A stretch of DNA of 57,754 nt from Rhodoferax sp. GTDB lineage: Bacteria; Pseudomonadota; Gammaproteobacteria; Burkholderiales; Burkholderiaceae_C. This document shows positions 16,437 through 24,362 of this stretch, in pieces. Numbering within the stretch: the stretch's first letter is position 1; every line of letters starts with the position of its first letter. The notes beneath the pieces were generated by a model. It had not been told where the DNA came from. It saw nothing but the letters and a program-made list of their open reading frames with translations, and made no database searches. A program made the position numbers and the translations under genes. Location of the stretch: positions 1 through 57,754 of the forward strand of contig NZ_JANXMU010000051.1 of assembly GCF_025354435.1 (NCBI RefSeq), read 5' to 3'.

Positions 16437-17308
16437 TATGAACGGCCTTTTTGTTTGCGTCCCAAGAACTTTACCAGCAGCAAGGTGATGCCCATCACGA
16501 TGAGCGACACCACGGTGGTGACGGTGCCGATGGCGTAGATCGACGGCGTGGTGACGGTGGTGGTCAGGCCTTGCAGCTCCAGCGGCAAGGTGTTGACATC
16601 GCCAATCGCCTGCGAGGTGCGGGCAATTTCGTCCCAGCTCAGGGTGAAGCCGAACATGCCGATGCCGACCACCGAAGGCGCAATCAGCGGCAGCACCACG
16701 TGCTTGAAGCTCTGCCACGGCGTGGCACCCAGGTCGCGGGCGGCCTCCTCGTAGGCCGGGTTAAAGCGGTTGAAGATGGCAAACATGATCAGCAGGCCGA
16801 AGGGCAGGGTCCAGGTGAGGTGCGCGCCCAGCGCCGAGGTGAACAGGCCCAGGGCGGTGCCGTAATTGTCCAGCGTGTCCTGCATGCCCAAAAATTCCAG
16901 CGCGTGCTTGATGCCGCCGTCGAGCAGGCGGAACTCCAGCCCGATCCCTAACGAGACGATGATGGACGGCATGATCAGGCTGGCAATCACGATGAAAAAC
17001 AGCGTATTGCCGCCGGCCAATTTTTTGCGGAAGGCCAGGCCGGCCAGCACCGAGAACACCACCGTGCAGGCCATCACCGCCAGGCCCAGGCCCAGCGAGC
17101 GGCGCAGAGCCGCGCCAATGTCCACCACGCCCAGGCCTTCGGCCAGCTTGGCAAACCAGTGCAGCGACAGGCCGCGCAGCGGAAAGGTCAAACCCCCTTC
17201 GGGGCCCTGGAAGCTGAGGATGAAGATGACGAACATCGGGCCGTACATGAACAGCACGAAAAAGGCGAAAACAAAGGCCAAAGGCACAAAACCGGGTGCG
17301 CGTTTCAT
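16436..17308 (-). CDS. ABC transporter permease (PotC-like)
   Basis: A 290-residue inner-membrane protein with about six hydrophobic spans, starting PGFVPLAFVFAFFVLFMYGPM, and the EAA loop YEEAARDLGATPWQSFKHVVLPLIAPS. It resembles PotC/YdcV permeases of the polyamine/opine/phosphonate importer class. It starts one base after the stop of the PotB-like gene. Confidence 0.92.
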   Translation of the reverse strand: MKRAPGFVPLAFVFAFFVLFMYGPMFVIFILSFQGPEGGLTFPLRGLSLHWFAKLAEGLGVVDIGAALRRSLGLGLAVMACTVVFSVLAGLAFRKKLAGGNTLFFIVIASLIMPSIIVSLGIGLEFRLLDGGIKHALEFLGMQDTLDNYGTALGLFTSALGAHLTWTLPFGLLIMFAIFNRFNPAYEEAARDLGATPWQSFKHVVLPLIAPSVVGIGMFGFTLSWDEIARTSQAIGDVNTLPLELQGLTTTVTTPSIYAIGTVTTVVSLIVMGITLLLVKFLGRKQKGRS

Positions 17309-17309
17309 C

Positions 17310-18221
17310 TCATAGCTCCTTACGGATATCGACCAGCCGGGTCAGCGCCCAGATGATCATCAACACGATGGCCAGCAGGATCACCGCATTGGCGGCGGCC
17401 AGGGGAAATTGCAGGTACGAGGTTTGCACCTGGATGATCTTGCCGATGGAGGCGATCTGCTGGCCGCCCATCACGCCTACGGTGACGAAGTCGCCCATCA
17501 CAATGGTGATGACGAAGATGGAGCCGATGATGATGCCGGTGCGCGACAGCGGCACGATCACATTCCACAGGGTTTGCCAGCCGCTGGCACCGCTGTCGTT
17601 GGCGGCCTCCAGCAGGTTGCGGTCGATGCGCATCATGCTGTTGAAGATGGGCACGATCATGAACATGGTGTAGAGGTGCACAAAGGCCAGCGTGACCGAA
17701 AAGTCCGAAAACAGCAGCCACTCGATCGGCTGGTCGACCAGCCCGGCCCCCACCAGCCCTTGGTTCACCAAGCCGTTGCGTCCCAGCAGCGGCACCCAGG
17801 AGATCATGCGGATCACGTTGGAGGTCCAGAACGGAATGGTGCACAGCACAAACAGCAGCGTCTGCGTGCCCGAGGACTGGATGTGGAAAGCCAGAAAGTA
17901 CGACACCGCAAAGCCCAGCACCAGGGTGATGAGCCAGACCATGAAGCAAAATTTGAAGGTGGACAAATACGTCTTCAGGGTGACGCACATCTCGCTGGTG
18001 TTGCCACAGCCGTCAAAAATCGAGATGTAGTTTTTGAAGGTAAAGCCGGGCAGCAACTCGTATTCGTTGAAGTCCCAAAAGCTGACCATGAGGATCAGCG
18101 CCAGCGGCACCAGAAAGAATACCGCAAACACCGCCGTCAGCGGCGTGGCCTGCCACCAGGCGGACAGGCTGCGGCCAGGCGCGGGGGTCGGTGAAGGAAG
18201 TGGGGCGCTAGGTGTGCTCAT
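17310..18221 (-). CDS. ABC transporter permease (PotB-like)
   Basis: A 303-residue membrane protein with PotB/YdcU layout: first span TAVFAVFFLVPLALILMVSFWDF, a periplasmic loop containing two Cys (CGNTSEMCV), further spans and the EAA loop LLEAANDSGASGWQTLWNVIVPLS. It forms the importer channel with the PotC-like protein. A 242-base gap separates it from the binding-protein gene upstream. Confidence 0.92.
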   Translation of the reverse strand: MSTPSAPLPSPTPAPGRSLSAWWQATPLTAVFAVFFLVPLALILMVSFWDFNEYELLPGFTFKNYISIFDGCGNTSEMCVTLKTYLSTFKFCFMVWLITLVLGFAVSYFLAFHIQSSGTQTLLFVLCTIPFWTSNVIRMISWVPLLGRNGLVNQGLVGAGLVDQPIEWLLFSDFSVTLAFVHLYTMFMIVPIFNSMMRIDRNLLEAANDSGASGWQTLWNVIVPLSRTGIIIGSIFVITIVMGDFVTVGVMGGQQIASIGKIIQVQTSYLQFPLAAANAVILLAIVLMIIWALTRLVDIRKEL

Positions 18222-18240
18222 GGATGGTGGTCCGCGTTAA

Positions 18241-18300
18241 CTATCAAAATCATAGCTAATGGCGTAGGTGGAACATATGCTAGAGGCCAATTTCTTATAA
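18241..18300. repeat. Intergenic repeat family A copy
   Basis: ATAGCTAATGGCGTAGGTGG followed by AACATATGCTAGAGGCC, with TTATAA beyond, a degenerate copy of the family A palindrome, between the binding-protein and permease genes of the same cluster. Confidence 0.55.
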
Positions 18301-18305
18301 ATCTT

Positions 18306-18333
18306 ACCGGGGCGAATAAATACCCCGGTTTTC
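18306..18333 (+). terminator. Hairpin with short T tail
   Basis: ACCGGGG (18306-18312) pairs with CCCCGGT (18323-18329) around a 10-base loop and is followed by TTTT on the plus strand. As both neighbouring genes run on the minus strand it may instead stabilise the upstream mRNA end. Confidence 0.4.
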
Positions 18334-18396
18334 CTAAGGCAAGCGCAGCGATGCCCCTTCGCAAACAACCGCGGAACCGGCTTTGCCGGGCCGCTG

Positions 18397-18447
18397 GTTG
18401 TGCCCCCTCACAGGGGGTGGGCGCAGCGCAGCACAGCCTGGGGGTCG
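18397..18447 (+). repeat. Intergenic repeat family B, copy 2
   Basis: A hairpin CCCCCTCACAGGGGG is followed by GGGCGCAGCGCAGC and CAGCCTGGGGGTCG; the same order, inverted, occurs at 1154-1210. Confidence 0.55.
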
Positions 18448-18463
18448 AATTTGTCTACGGCCT

Positions 18464-19747
18464 TCAGGCTGCGACAAATTCATTCCACTTTTGCACCATG
18501 TAGTTGTTCTCGTCCATCAGCGCGTTCCAGCAGGCGATGCCACCCATGCGGGCTTCGTAGCTGCCGCCATCGCGGATCGCGCCGGTCTTGGCCAGCACGT
18601 CGCCGTTCGGGCTCTTGATGTCCTGGGTGGCAGGCTTGCCTTCCATCCAGTAGGCCCACTCGTAGGCTTCCATCTTGGACTTGGCGGTGTCCAGCACGGC
18701 GCTGTAGTAGCCCTGGCGGTTCAGGTAGGCACCGGCCCAGCCGTCGAGGAACCAGTTGATGAACTCGTAAGCGCCGTCCAGGGTCTTGCCCTTCAAGGTG
18801 GCGGGCAGGCCGAAACCGGCAGCCCAGGCGCGGTACCCTTCCTTCAGCGGCTGGAAGGTGCAGGCGATGCCCTTGGTACGCACGGCGGTGACGGCAGGCG
18901 ACCACATCGACTGGATCACCACTTCGCCGGACGACATCAGATTGACGGACTCGTTGAAATCCTTCCACAGCGCACGGAACTGGCCTTGCTTTTTGGCTTC
19001 GATCAGGGTCTTGATGGTCAGGTCAATTTCCTTCTTGGTCATGTTGCCTTTGTCCGGGTATTTGTAGATGCCCATGGCTTCGACCACCATCGCCGCGTCC
19101 ATGATGCCGATGGAGGGGATGTTCAAAATCGCGGCCTTGCCCTTGAATTCGGGGTTCAGCAGTTCGGCCCAGGAGGTGATAGGGCGCTTGATCAGATCCG
19201 GGCGGATGCCCAGCGTGTCGGCGTTGTACACGGTAGGGATCAGCGACATAAACTGCGTCGGGGTCTTGGAGAACACCTTGGACTTTTCGCCCTCCAGATA
19301 GATCACCTTCTTGGGAGCCGTGCCCTGGTCGCCCACGACCTTGCCGTTGACCATGCCGGTGGTGAACAGGGTGGTGATCTTGTCAGCGTTTTTGATGCGC
19401 TTGACGTCGATGCCCTTGAGGTTGCCGGTGGGCACGATCTTCTTCAGCGAGAAGTATTCGGTGTCGATCAGGTCGAAGCTATTGGGTGCAGTCACGGCGC
19501 GTTTGGTCACGTCGTCGGTGGTCACGGCCACGTACTGGATGGTGATGCCGGTGTCGGCCTTGAATTTTTCGGCAATGGCTTTGTCCTGGTTCACCGCGGT
19601 GCCCAGGTAGCGCAAAACGATGGGTTCGGCAGAGTGCACGGCGGGGAAGATGCCGGTGGCCAAAATGCCTGCCGTGCCTTTGAGCAGCGAGCGGCGCTGC
19701 ATGGTGGCCTTCAGGGCATTGGTCGTTTCTGGAAGTACGTCGGACAT
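18464..19747 (-). CDS. ABC transporter substrate-binding protein (Tat-exported)
   Basis: The 427-residue protein begins with a twin-arginine signal (MQRRSLLKGTAGILATG, about 16 residues in, cleavage near VHSA), then a PotD/opine-type solute-binding fold: YLGTAVNQDKAIAEKF, VPTVYNADT-like LIPTVYNADTLGIRPD, NPEFKGKAAILNIPSIGIMDAA, EVVIQSMWSPAV and the C-terminal YMVQKWNEFVAA. The ATG at 19747 has AGGAG upstream. It belongs with the PotA-like ATPase 55 bases upstream and the two permeases downstream. The ligand is not evident; neighbours suggest a small cyclic or open-chain amide. Confidence 0.92.
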   Translation of the reverse strand: MSDVLPETTNALKATMQRRSLLKGTAGILATGIFPAVHSAEPIVLRYLGTAVNQDKAIAEKFKADTGITIQYVAVTTDDVTKRAVTAPNSFDLIDTEYFSLKKIVPTGNLKGIDVKRIKNADKITTLFTTGMVNGKVVGDQGTAPKKVIYLEGEKSKVFSKTPTQFMSLIPTVYNADTLGIRPDLIKRPITSWAELLNPEFKGKAAILNIPSIGIMDAAMVVEAMGIYKYPDKGNMTKKEIDLTIKTLIEAKKQGQFRALWKDFNESVNLMSSGEVVIQSMWSPAVTAVRTKGIACTFQPLKEGYRAWAAGFGLPATLKGKTLDGAYEFINWFLDGWAGAYLNRQGYYSAVLDTAKSKMEAYEWAYWMEGKPATQDIKSPNGDVLAKTGAIRDGGSYEARMGGIACWNALMDENNYMVQKWNEFVAA

Positions 19748-19802
19748 GGTCAAAACTCCTAAGGACAGCGGTTGAAAAGGAAAAAGGGAGCGCCTGAAAC
19801 CG

Positions 19803-20870
19803 TCAGGCAGCGGTGAGAACGGGAATACGCTCGCCCAACGGGTGGGCGGCATCGGCAGCCCAGGCCAGTTGCACGGGCTCGGCAACGCGGTAGGGGCGGG
19901 CGGCAAACTGGGCTTCGGACACCATCACCGAGAACTCGGCGGTGGAGCTGGCGGTTTGCGCCACGCCGGGTTTTTGCAGGCCCAGCAGCACGTAGGTGCC
20001 CTGGTACTCCACATCGCTGATCACAGCGCGGATATTGTTGGGGCCGTCGTGCAGGGCGGCTTCGGCGGGGATGATCTGCATGTGGTCGGTGCGCACACCG
20101 ATCTTGCCGCGCGGCGTGTCCAGCACGTTGTGTCCGCCCATGAAGCGCGCCACAAATTCGCTGGCCGGACGGTTATAGATCTCATGTGGGCTGCCCACTT
20201 GCTCGATCAGCCCGTGGTTCATCACCACCATGGTGTCGGCCAGGGCCATGGCTTCTTCTTGCGAATGGGTGACGTGGATGAACGTCAGGCCCAGCTCCTT
20301 TTGCCAGCGGCGCAACTCGGCACGCATTTGGATCCGCAAGAAGGGGTCGAGGGCCGACAGGGGTTCGTCCAGCAGCAACACTTTGGGCTGGGTGATCAAG
20401 GCGCGGGCCAGGGCCACGCGCTGTTGCTGGCCACCGGACAGCTCGCTGGGCGTGCGTTCGGCCAGGTGGCCCATGGCCACGCGGTCCAGCAGGTCTTTGG
20501 CCTTGGCATGGCGCTCGGCCTTGTCCATGCCCTTCATTTTTAAGCTGAAGGCCACATTGTCCAGCGCGCTCAGGTGCGGGAACAGTGCAAAGCTCTGGAA
20601 CATCATGGCCGTGCCACGCGCGGCGGCGGGCAGATCGGTGATGTTGCGGTTTTCCAGCAAGATGTCGCCGCTGCTGACGGACTCGTGTCCGGCCACCATG
20701 CGCAGCGTAGTGCTTTTGCCGCAGCCGGACGGCCCCAGCAAACAGCAGTAGCTACCGCTGGCAATACGCAGGTTGATGCTGTCGACAGCGGGCTTGGCCG
20801 ATCCATAGCGCTTGGTCAGCGCGATGATTTCGATGGCCGAAGGTGCGGGGTAGGGGGTATTTGCGGACAT
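19803..20870 (-). CDS. ABC transporter ATP-binding protein (PotA-like)
   Basis: A 355-residue ATPase with Walker A LLGPSGCGKSTTLRM, Q-loop MMFQSFALFPHL, signature LSGGQQQRVALARAL, Walker B VLLLDEPLSALDPF, switch His VTHSQEEAMALADT, and a C-terminal TOBE_2-like region. This is the polyamine/opine importer ATPase type. It is the first gene of the four-gene importer unit, 160 bases after the CobW-type gene. Confidence 0.94.
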   Translation of the reverse strand: MSANTPYPAPSAIEIIALTKRYGSAKPAVDSINLRIASGSYCCLLGPSGCGKSTTLRMVAGHESVSSGDILLENRNITDLPAAARGTAMMFQSFALFPHLSALDNVAFSLKMKGMDKAERHAKAKDLLDRVAMGHLAERTPSELSGGQQQRVALARALITQPKVLLLDEPLSALDPFLRIQMRAELRRWQKELGLTFIHVTHSQEEAMALADTMVVMNHGLIEQVGSPHEIYNRPASEFVARFMGGHNVLDTPRGKIGVRTDHMQIIPAEAALHDGPNNIRAVISDVEYQGTYVLLGLQKPGVAQTASSTAEFSVMVSEAQFAARPYRVAEPVQLAWAADAAHPLGERIPVLTAA

Positions 20871-21031
20871 GCCGCTGCCTTATGCATAGATCGTGCCAGC
20901 TTTGTTGGCAATTTGGCTGATTTCCGTATACAAAATGGCACCGGCGCTGTAAGGCGACCCCAAAGCCGGTTTATTTTGGTGCGTGGCGGCCCTGTGCTGG
21001 CTTGTTTCTACCCCGGGCAACACCGTGTTCT

Positions 21032-22075
21032 CTAGAACTGCGCCAGATACGCCAGCAGCGATGCCTCGATGGCCGAGGGCTCCAGCCCGTGGACGATAAA
21101 AACCAGGCGCGACTGCCGGTCGTCGTCGGGCCAGCGGTCCAGATGGGTGGGCGGATACACCATTTTCTGCACCCCGTGCAAGACCACCGGCGTGTCCGCG
21201 CCTTCCACATTCAGCAGGCCTTTAACCCGCAGGACTTTGTCGCCGTGGGCATGGAGTAACAGCGACAGCCACACGCCAAAGACCGTCCAGTTGATGGCCT
21301 CGGGCAGGCTCAACACAAACGACTGGATGCCCCGCGGGTGCATAACGGGTTCGGCCAGGTCTTGAGACGGCGTTCGCCCTGCATTTCCTATGGCCAGGTA
21401 CTGGCGCTGGTGTGCAAACTGCAGCCAGCGACCGACTTCCTGGCTCTGGATGGCACTGTCAAACACATTGTCTCCCAGCAGCTGGGCCGCGCTCAGGTCC
21501 ACATTGTCGGCTCTGACGGTGTCCGCGGTGGGGTTGACGGCGTGCAGCTGCTGCACCAGTGCGTCCACCGCCTCCGGGGCGGCTAGGTCCAGCTTGGTCA
21601 ATACCAGCCTATCGGCCACGGCGGCCTGTTTCAGGCATTCCGGGTACTGCGCCAGATTGCGGCTGCCGTTGAGCGCATCCACAGTGGTGACCACATTGCC
21701 CATGCGAAAGTGGTGTTGCAAAACCCGGTCATACAGGATGGTGGCGACCACCGGTACCGGATCGGCCAAGCCCGTGGTTTCGATCACCACGCGAATGAAC
21801 GGGGGCACCAGACCGCTTTCACGCCGCTCAAACAGGCCGCGCAGGGCACTGGCCAGGTCGCCCCGGATGGTGCAGCAAATGCAGCCGGATGCCAGCAGCA
21901 CCATGTCGCCGTCGATGCGATCCACCAGATGGTGGTCGATGCCGATGGCGCCAAACTCATTGATCAGCACCGCACACTGGCTGAACAAGGGGTCGCGCAG
22001 CAAGCGGTTGAGCAAGCTGGTTTTGCCCGAGCCCAAAAAGCCGGTGAGGACGTTGACCGGGATCGCGCTTGTCAC
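21032..22075 (-). CDS. CobW-type G3E GTPase (metallochaperone)
   Basis: The 347-residue protein has the G3E GTPase core: Walker A TGFLGSGKT (residues 11-19), Walker B-like VVIETTGLADP, base-recognition TKLD, and the metal-binding GCICC (Cys65, Cys67, Cys68), then a CobW C-terminal domain (GIQSFVLSLPEAINW onward). Such proteins bind Zn or Co and hand metal to client enzymes. The GTG at 22075 overlaps the stop of the small CxxC protein gene as GTGA, which sets the start. Located three genes after a metal-dependent deacetylase/imidase, a plausible client. Confidence 0.9.
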   Translation of the reverse strand: MTSAIPVNVLTGFLGSGKTSLLNRLLRDPLFSQCAVLINEFGAIGIDHHLVDRIDGDMVLLASGCICCTIRGDLASALRGLFERRESGLVPPFIRVVIETTGLADPVPVVATILYDRVLQHHFRMGNVVTTVDALNGSRNLAQYPECLKQAAVADRLVLTKLDLAAPEAVDALVQQLHAVNPTADTVRADNVDLSAAQLLGDNVFDSAIQSQEVGRWLQFAHQRQYLAIGNAGRTPSQDLAEPVMHPRGIQSFVLSLPEAINWTVFGVWLSLLLHAHGDKVLRVKGLLNVEGADTPVVLHGVQKMVYPPTHLDRWPDDDRQSRLVFIVHGLEPSAIEASLLAYLAQF

Positions 22076-22377
22076 CCGACAGCACCCGGTACCGGCAGGA
22101 CCAAGGGGTCGATGCCGCGCCCGGTCATCTCCTGCACGGCTTGCCAAATGTGCGGCAGGCTGTCCACCACCTGCTGCTTTCCTGTGGGGCCCAGCACCAG
22201 AAAGAAGCGCCCTTGCCAGTCGCTGACGGTCACCCGGGTGGGGCGCAACACTTGGTTAATGACCTTGATGCGCTGGGCCCGTTCAGCGCGCCGGGTGGGT
22301 GCAGAAGCGGTATGGATGCGGCCCGTGCCACTGCTCCAATGCTCTTCACCGCCCAAAGACCCACAGATGCCGCACAT
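22072..22377 (-). CDS. Small MCGICG-type protein of unknown function
   Basis: A 101-residue protein starting MCGICGSLGGEEHW, with a CxxC pair (Cys2, Cys5) directly at the N-terminus and no other cysteine; the rest is a compact RxxRIKVINQVLRPTRVTVSDW and GRFFLVLGPTGKQQVVDSL region with one long helix near the end. No family I can name. It is 31 bases after the imidase-like gene and its stop overlaps the CobW GTG start. The N-terminal MCGI resembles class II amidotransferase starts, but the remainder does not. The Cys pair and a following His suggest a metal or thiolate site serviced by the CobW protein. Confidence 0.75.
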   Translation of the reverse strand: MCGICGSLGGEEHWSSGTGRIHTASAPTRRAERAQRIKVINQVLRPTRVTVSDWQGRFFLVLGPTGKQQVVDSLPHIWQAVQEMTGRGIDPLVLPVPGAVG

Positions 22378-22408
22378 ATCGCTTTGGCCTCGCCTTACCT
22401 CGCCAGCA

Positions 22409-23293
22409 TCAGGCTTTGCTGCGGGGGAAGCGCGCCGCAAAGTCGTCGGCCATGGTGTCCATGGTGACAAAACGCACGCCGGGATGCGACTTGATGTACG
22501 CAAACAGCCGCTCCAGCATCAACAACACCTGCGGCCGACCCGCCACATCGGGGTGGATGGTGATGGGGAACACGGCGTAGTCGCATTCGCGGTAGACCCA
22601 GTCAAACTGGTCGCGCCACATTTGCTCGATGTCGCGCGGGTTCACAAAGCCATGGCTGTTGGGCGATTTTTTGATGAACATCATGGGCGGCAAATCATCC
22701 AGGTACCAGTTGGCCGGGATCTCGATCAGGTCGGTCTCGACCCCGCGCTGCAGCGGCACCATCCATTCATACGGCTTTTTGCCATAGTCAATCGGGGTCC
22801 AACTGTCACCTACCCGCACGTAGTAGGGGTGGAAGTCGTTGTGCATCAGCGAATGGTCGTATTTGATGCCCTTCTTGACCAGCAACTCGTTGGTCACTTT
22901 GGAAAACTCCCACCAGGGCGCCACATAGCCCGTGGGGCGGCGGCCAGACAGCTTTTCCACCAGGTCTATGCATTTGTCCAGCACGACTTCTTCCTGCGCG
23001 GGGGTCATGGCAATTGGGTTTTCGTGGGAATAGCCGTGGATACCGATCTCGTGCCCGGCATCGGCCACCGCCTGCATTTGCGCCGGAAAAGTCTCGATCG
23101 AATGGCCTGGAATAAACCAGGTGGTCTTGATATCCATGCGCTCAAAAAGCTTCAGCAGCCGGGGTGAACCCACTTCGCCCGCAAACAGCCCGCGTGAAAT
23201 GTCATCGGGTGAATCCTCCCCGCCGTAAGAGCCCAACCAGCCCGCTACCGCGTCTACATCCACACCAAAACCACACAAAATGTCTTTTGCCAT
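22409..23293 (-). CDS. NodB-fold deacetylase / cyclic imidase (HpPgdA-like)
   Basis: The 294-residue protein is very close in motif order to the Helicobacter PgdA/cyclic imide hydrolase branch of the polysaccharide deacetylase family: [112 protein letters not shown]. Asp14, His86 and His90 fall at the metal-ligand positions known for this family. There is no signal peptide, so it is cytoplasmic. Family members hydrolyse cyclic imides or modify peptidoglycan. With a hydantoin-type racemase and importer downstream, a cyclic imide/ureide substrate is favoured. The ATG at 23293 has AAGGAG upstream. Confidence 0.88.
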   Translation of the reverse strand: MAKDILCGFGVDVDAVAGWLGSYGGEDSPDDISRGLFAGEVGSPRLLKLFERMDIKTTWFIPGHSIETFPAQMQAVADAGHEIGIHGYSHENPIAMTPAQEEVVLDKCIDLVEKLSGRRPTGYVAPWWEFSKVTNELLVKKGIKYDHSLMHNDFHPYYVRVGDSWTPIDYGKKPYEWMVPLQRGVETDLIEIPANWYLDDLPPMMFIKKSPNSHGFVNPRDIEQMWRDQFDWVYRECDYAVFPITIHPDVAGRPQVLLMLERLFAYIKSHPGVRFVTMDTMADDFAARFPRSKA

Positions 23294-23508
23294 TGCGCTT
23301 ATCTCCTTGCGTTTGCCTGAAACAACGGCCCCAGCAGGGGCCGGACGAAAAACGGGCCGACAGAGAATGCCGCCATACAGGCTACTAAGCATAGCCTGTG
23401 CCAGGCAAGACGCTAAGCCTTGTTAAATTGCGTACAAAAATGCACCTGTAATGTGCGCAAAATTAAGCCGCGCGTGGATTCGGCTCAGGTTTGGTGCAAA
23501 TGTGCGGG

Positions 23509-24153
23509 TCAAGCTGCCGCGATTTGCCGCAATGCCTGCTCAAACACCTCGGGCGGCTGACCGCCGGAGATCAGGTGCCGGTCATTGATGATGATGGCGG
23601 GTACCGAGTGGATACCTTGGCTGGTGTAGAACTGCTCGCGTTCACGCACGGCATCGGCAAATTCATTAGATTCCAGAATGGCCTGTGCCCGCACTGGGTC
23701 CAGCCCCACTTGTTCGGCCACCTGCACCAGCAAGGTATGGTCGCTGGGGTTTTGGCCCAGGGTGAAGTACGCATCGAATAACGCCTGCTTCAAAGCGTGC
23801 TGGTGGCCTTCAAGCTCGGCCCAGTGCAGCAATCGGTGTGCATCGAAGGTGTTGTAGATGCGGTTGCGCTGGCCCAGGTTGAACGTAAAGCCCAACTCGG
23901 CCCCACGGGCCCGGATGTTTTCTTTGTTGGCGGCCGCCTGCGCTGGGGTGGAGCCGTATTTGCGCGCCAAGTGCTCGGTGGTGTCTTCGCCTTCAGGGGC
24001 CATCTGGGGGTTGAGTTCAAACGGCTGGAAGTGCAATTCGGCCGTAATGCTGTCACCCACACGCGCCAGCGCCTGCTCTAGCGACTTCAAACCCACCACA
24101 CACCAGGGGCAGGACACATCCGAGACGAAATCAATTTTGAGTGAAGTAGCCAT
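23509..24153 (-). CDS. DsbA-family oxidoreductase (FrnE-like)
   Basis: A 214-residue thioredoxin-fold protein with active-site CPWC (Cys15, Cys18) right after the first strand, an inserted helical domain, and the cis-Pro loop SVPAIIINDRHLISGGQ. There is no signal peptide, so it acts in the cytoplasm, like FrnE/2-hydroxychromene-isomerase-related DsbA proteins linked to oxidative-stress tolerance or polyketide formation. It stands alone, next to the gene-free region with DnaA boxes. Confidence 0.9.
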   Translation of the reverse strand: MATSLKIDFVSDVSCPWCVVGLKSLEQALARVGDSITAELHFQPFELNPQMAPEGEDTTEHLARKYGSTPAQAAANKENIRARGAELGFTFNLGQRNRIYNTFDAHRLLHWAELEGHQHALKQALFDAYFTLGQNPSDHTLLVQVAEQVGLDPVRAQAILESNEFADAVREREQFYTSQGIHSVPAIIINDRHLISGGQPPEVFEQALRQIAAA

Positions 24154-24204
24154 ATTTTTTCCTTGTCTTGAAAAGCTGTGGATAGAGCTGGCATAACCAG
24201 GCAG

Positions 24205-24213
24205 TTATCCACA
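24205..24213 (+). promoter_or_regulatory. Exact DnaA box
   Basis: TTATCCACA, the consensus DnaA 9-mer, with the near-match TGTGGATAG in opposite orientation 20 bases to its left. Confidence 0.65.
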
Positions 24214-24347
24214 GGCAACGCGATAACTTAAAAGTTGTTCATTTTGGCGTGACACCAGAAAAGCAGGGTCACGCACACCTGGCAACACGGGATAAGCTGT
24301 TGATTAAAAAGGATAAAACAGGCTTACCCACAGAAGAGCCGTGTGCT

Positions 24348-24362
24348 TACTACTACTACTAT
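24348..24362. promoter_or_regulatory. DnaA-trio-like repeat
   Basis: TACTACTACTACTAT; the complementary strand gives four 3'-GAT-5' trios, the single-strand DnaA contact motif found beside DnaA boxes in bacterial origins. Confidence 0.5.

Noticed and set aside
18383-19762. 459-codon plus-strand frame opposite the binding-protein gene
   Set aside because: Composition (Gly, His, Val, Asp repeats) is that of an antisense shadow; the binding protein on the minus strand has clear motifs and a ribosome site.
22072-22377. MCGICG protein as an N-terminal glutamine amidotransferase fragment
   Set aside because: Only MCGI matches; the length and the rest of the sequence do not fit an Ntn amidotransferase.
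24348-24362. TAC tandem repeat as a simple microsatellite only
   Set aside because: A plain repeat remains possible, but its place 17 bases after a DnaA-box-like 9-mer and before AT-rich DNA fits DnaA-trios, so it was kept as part of the origin candidate with modest confidence.
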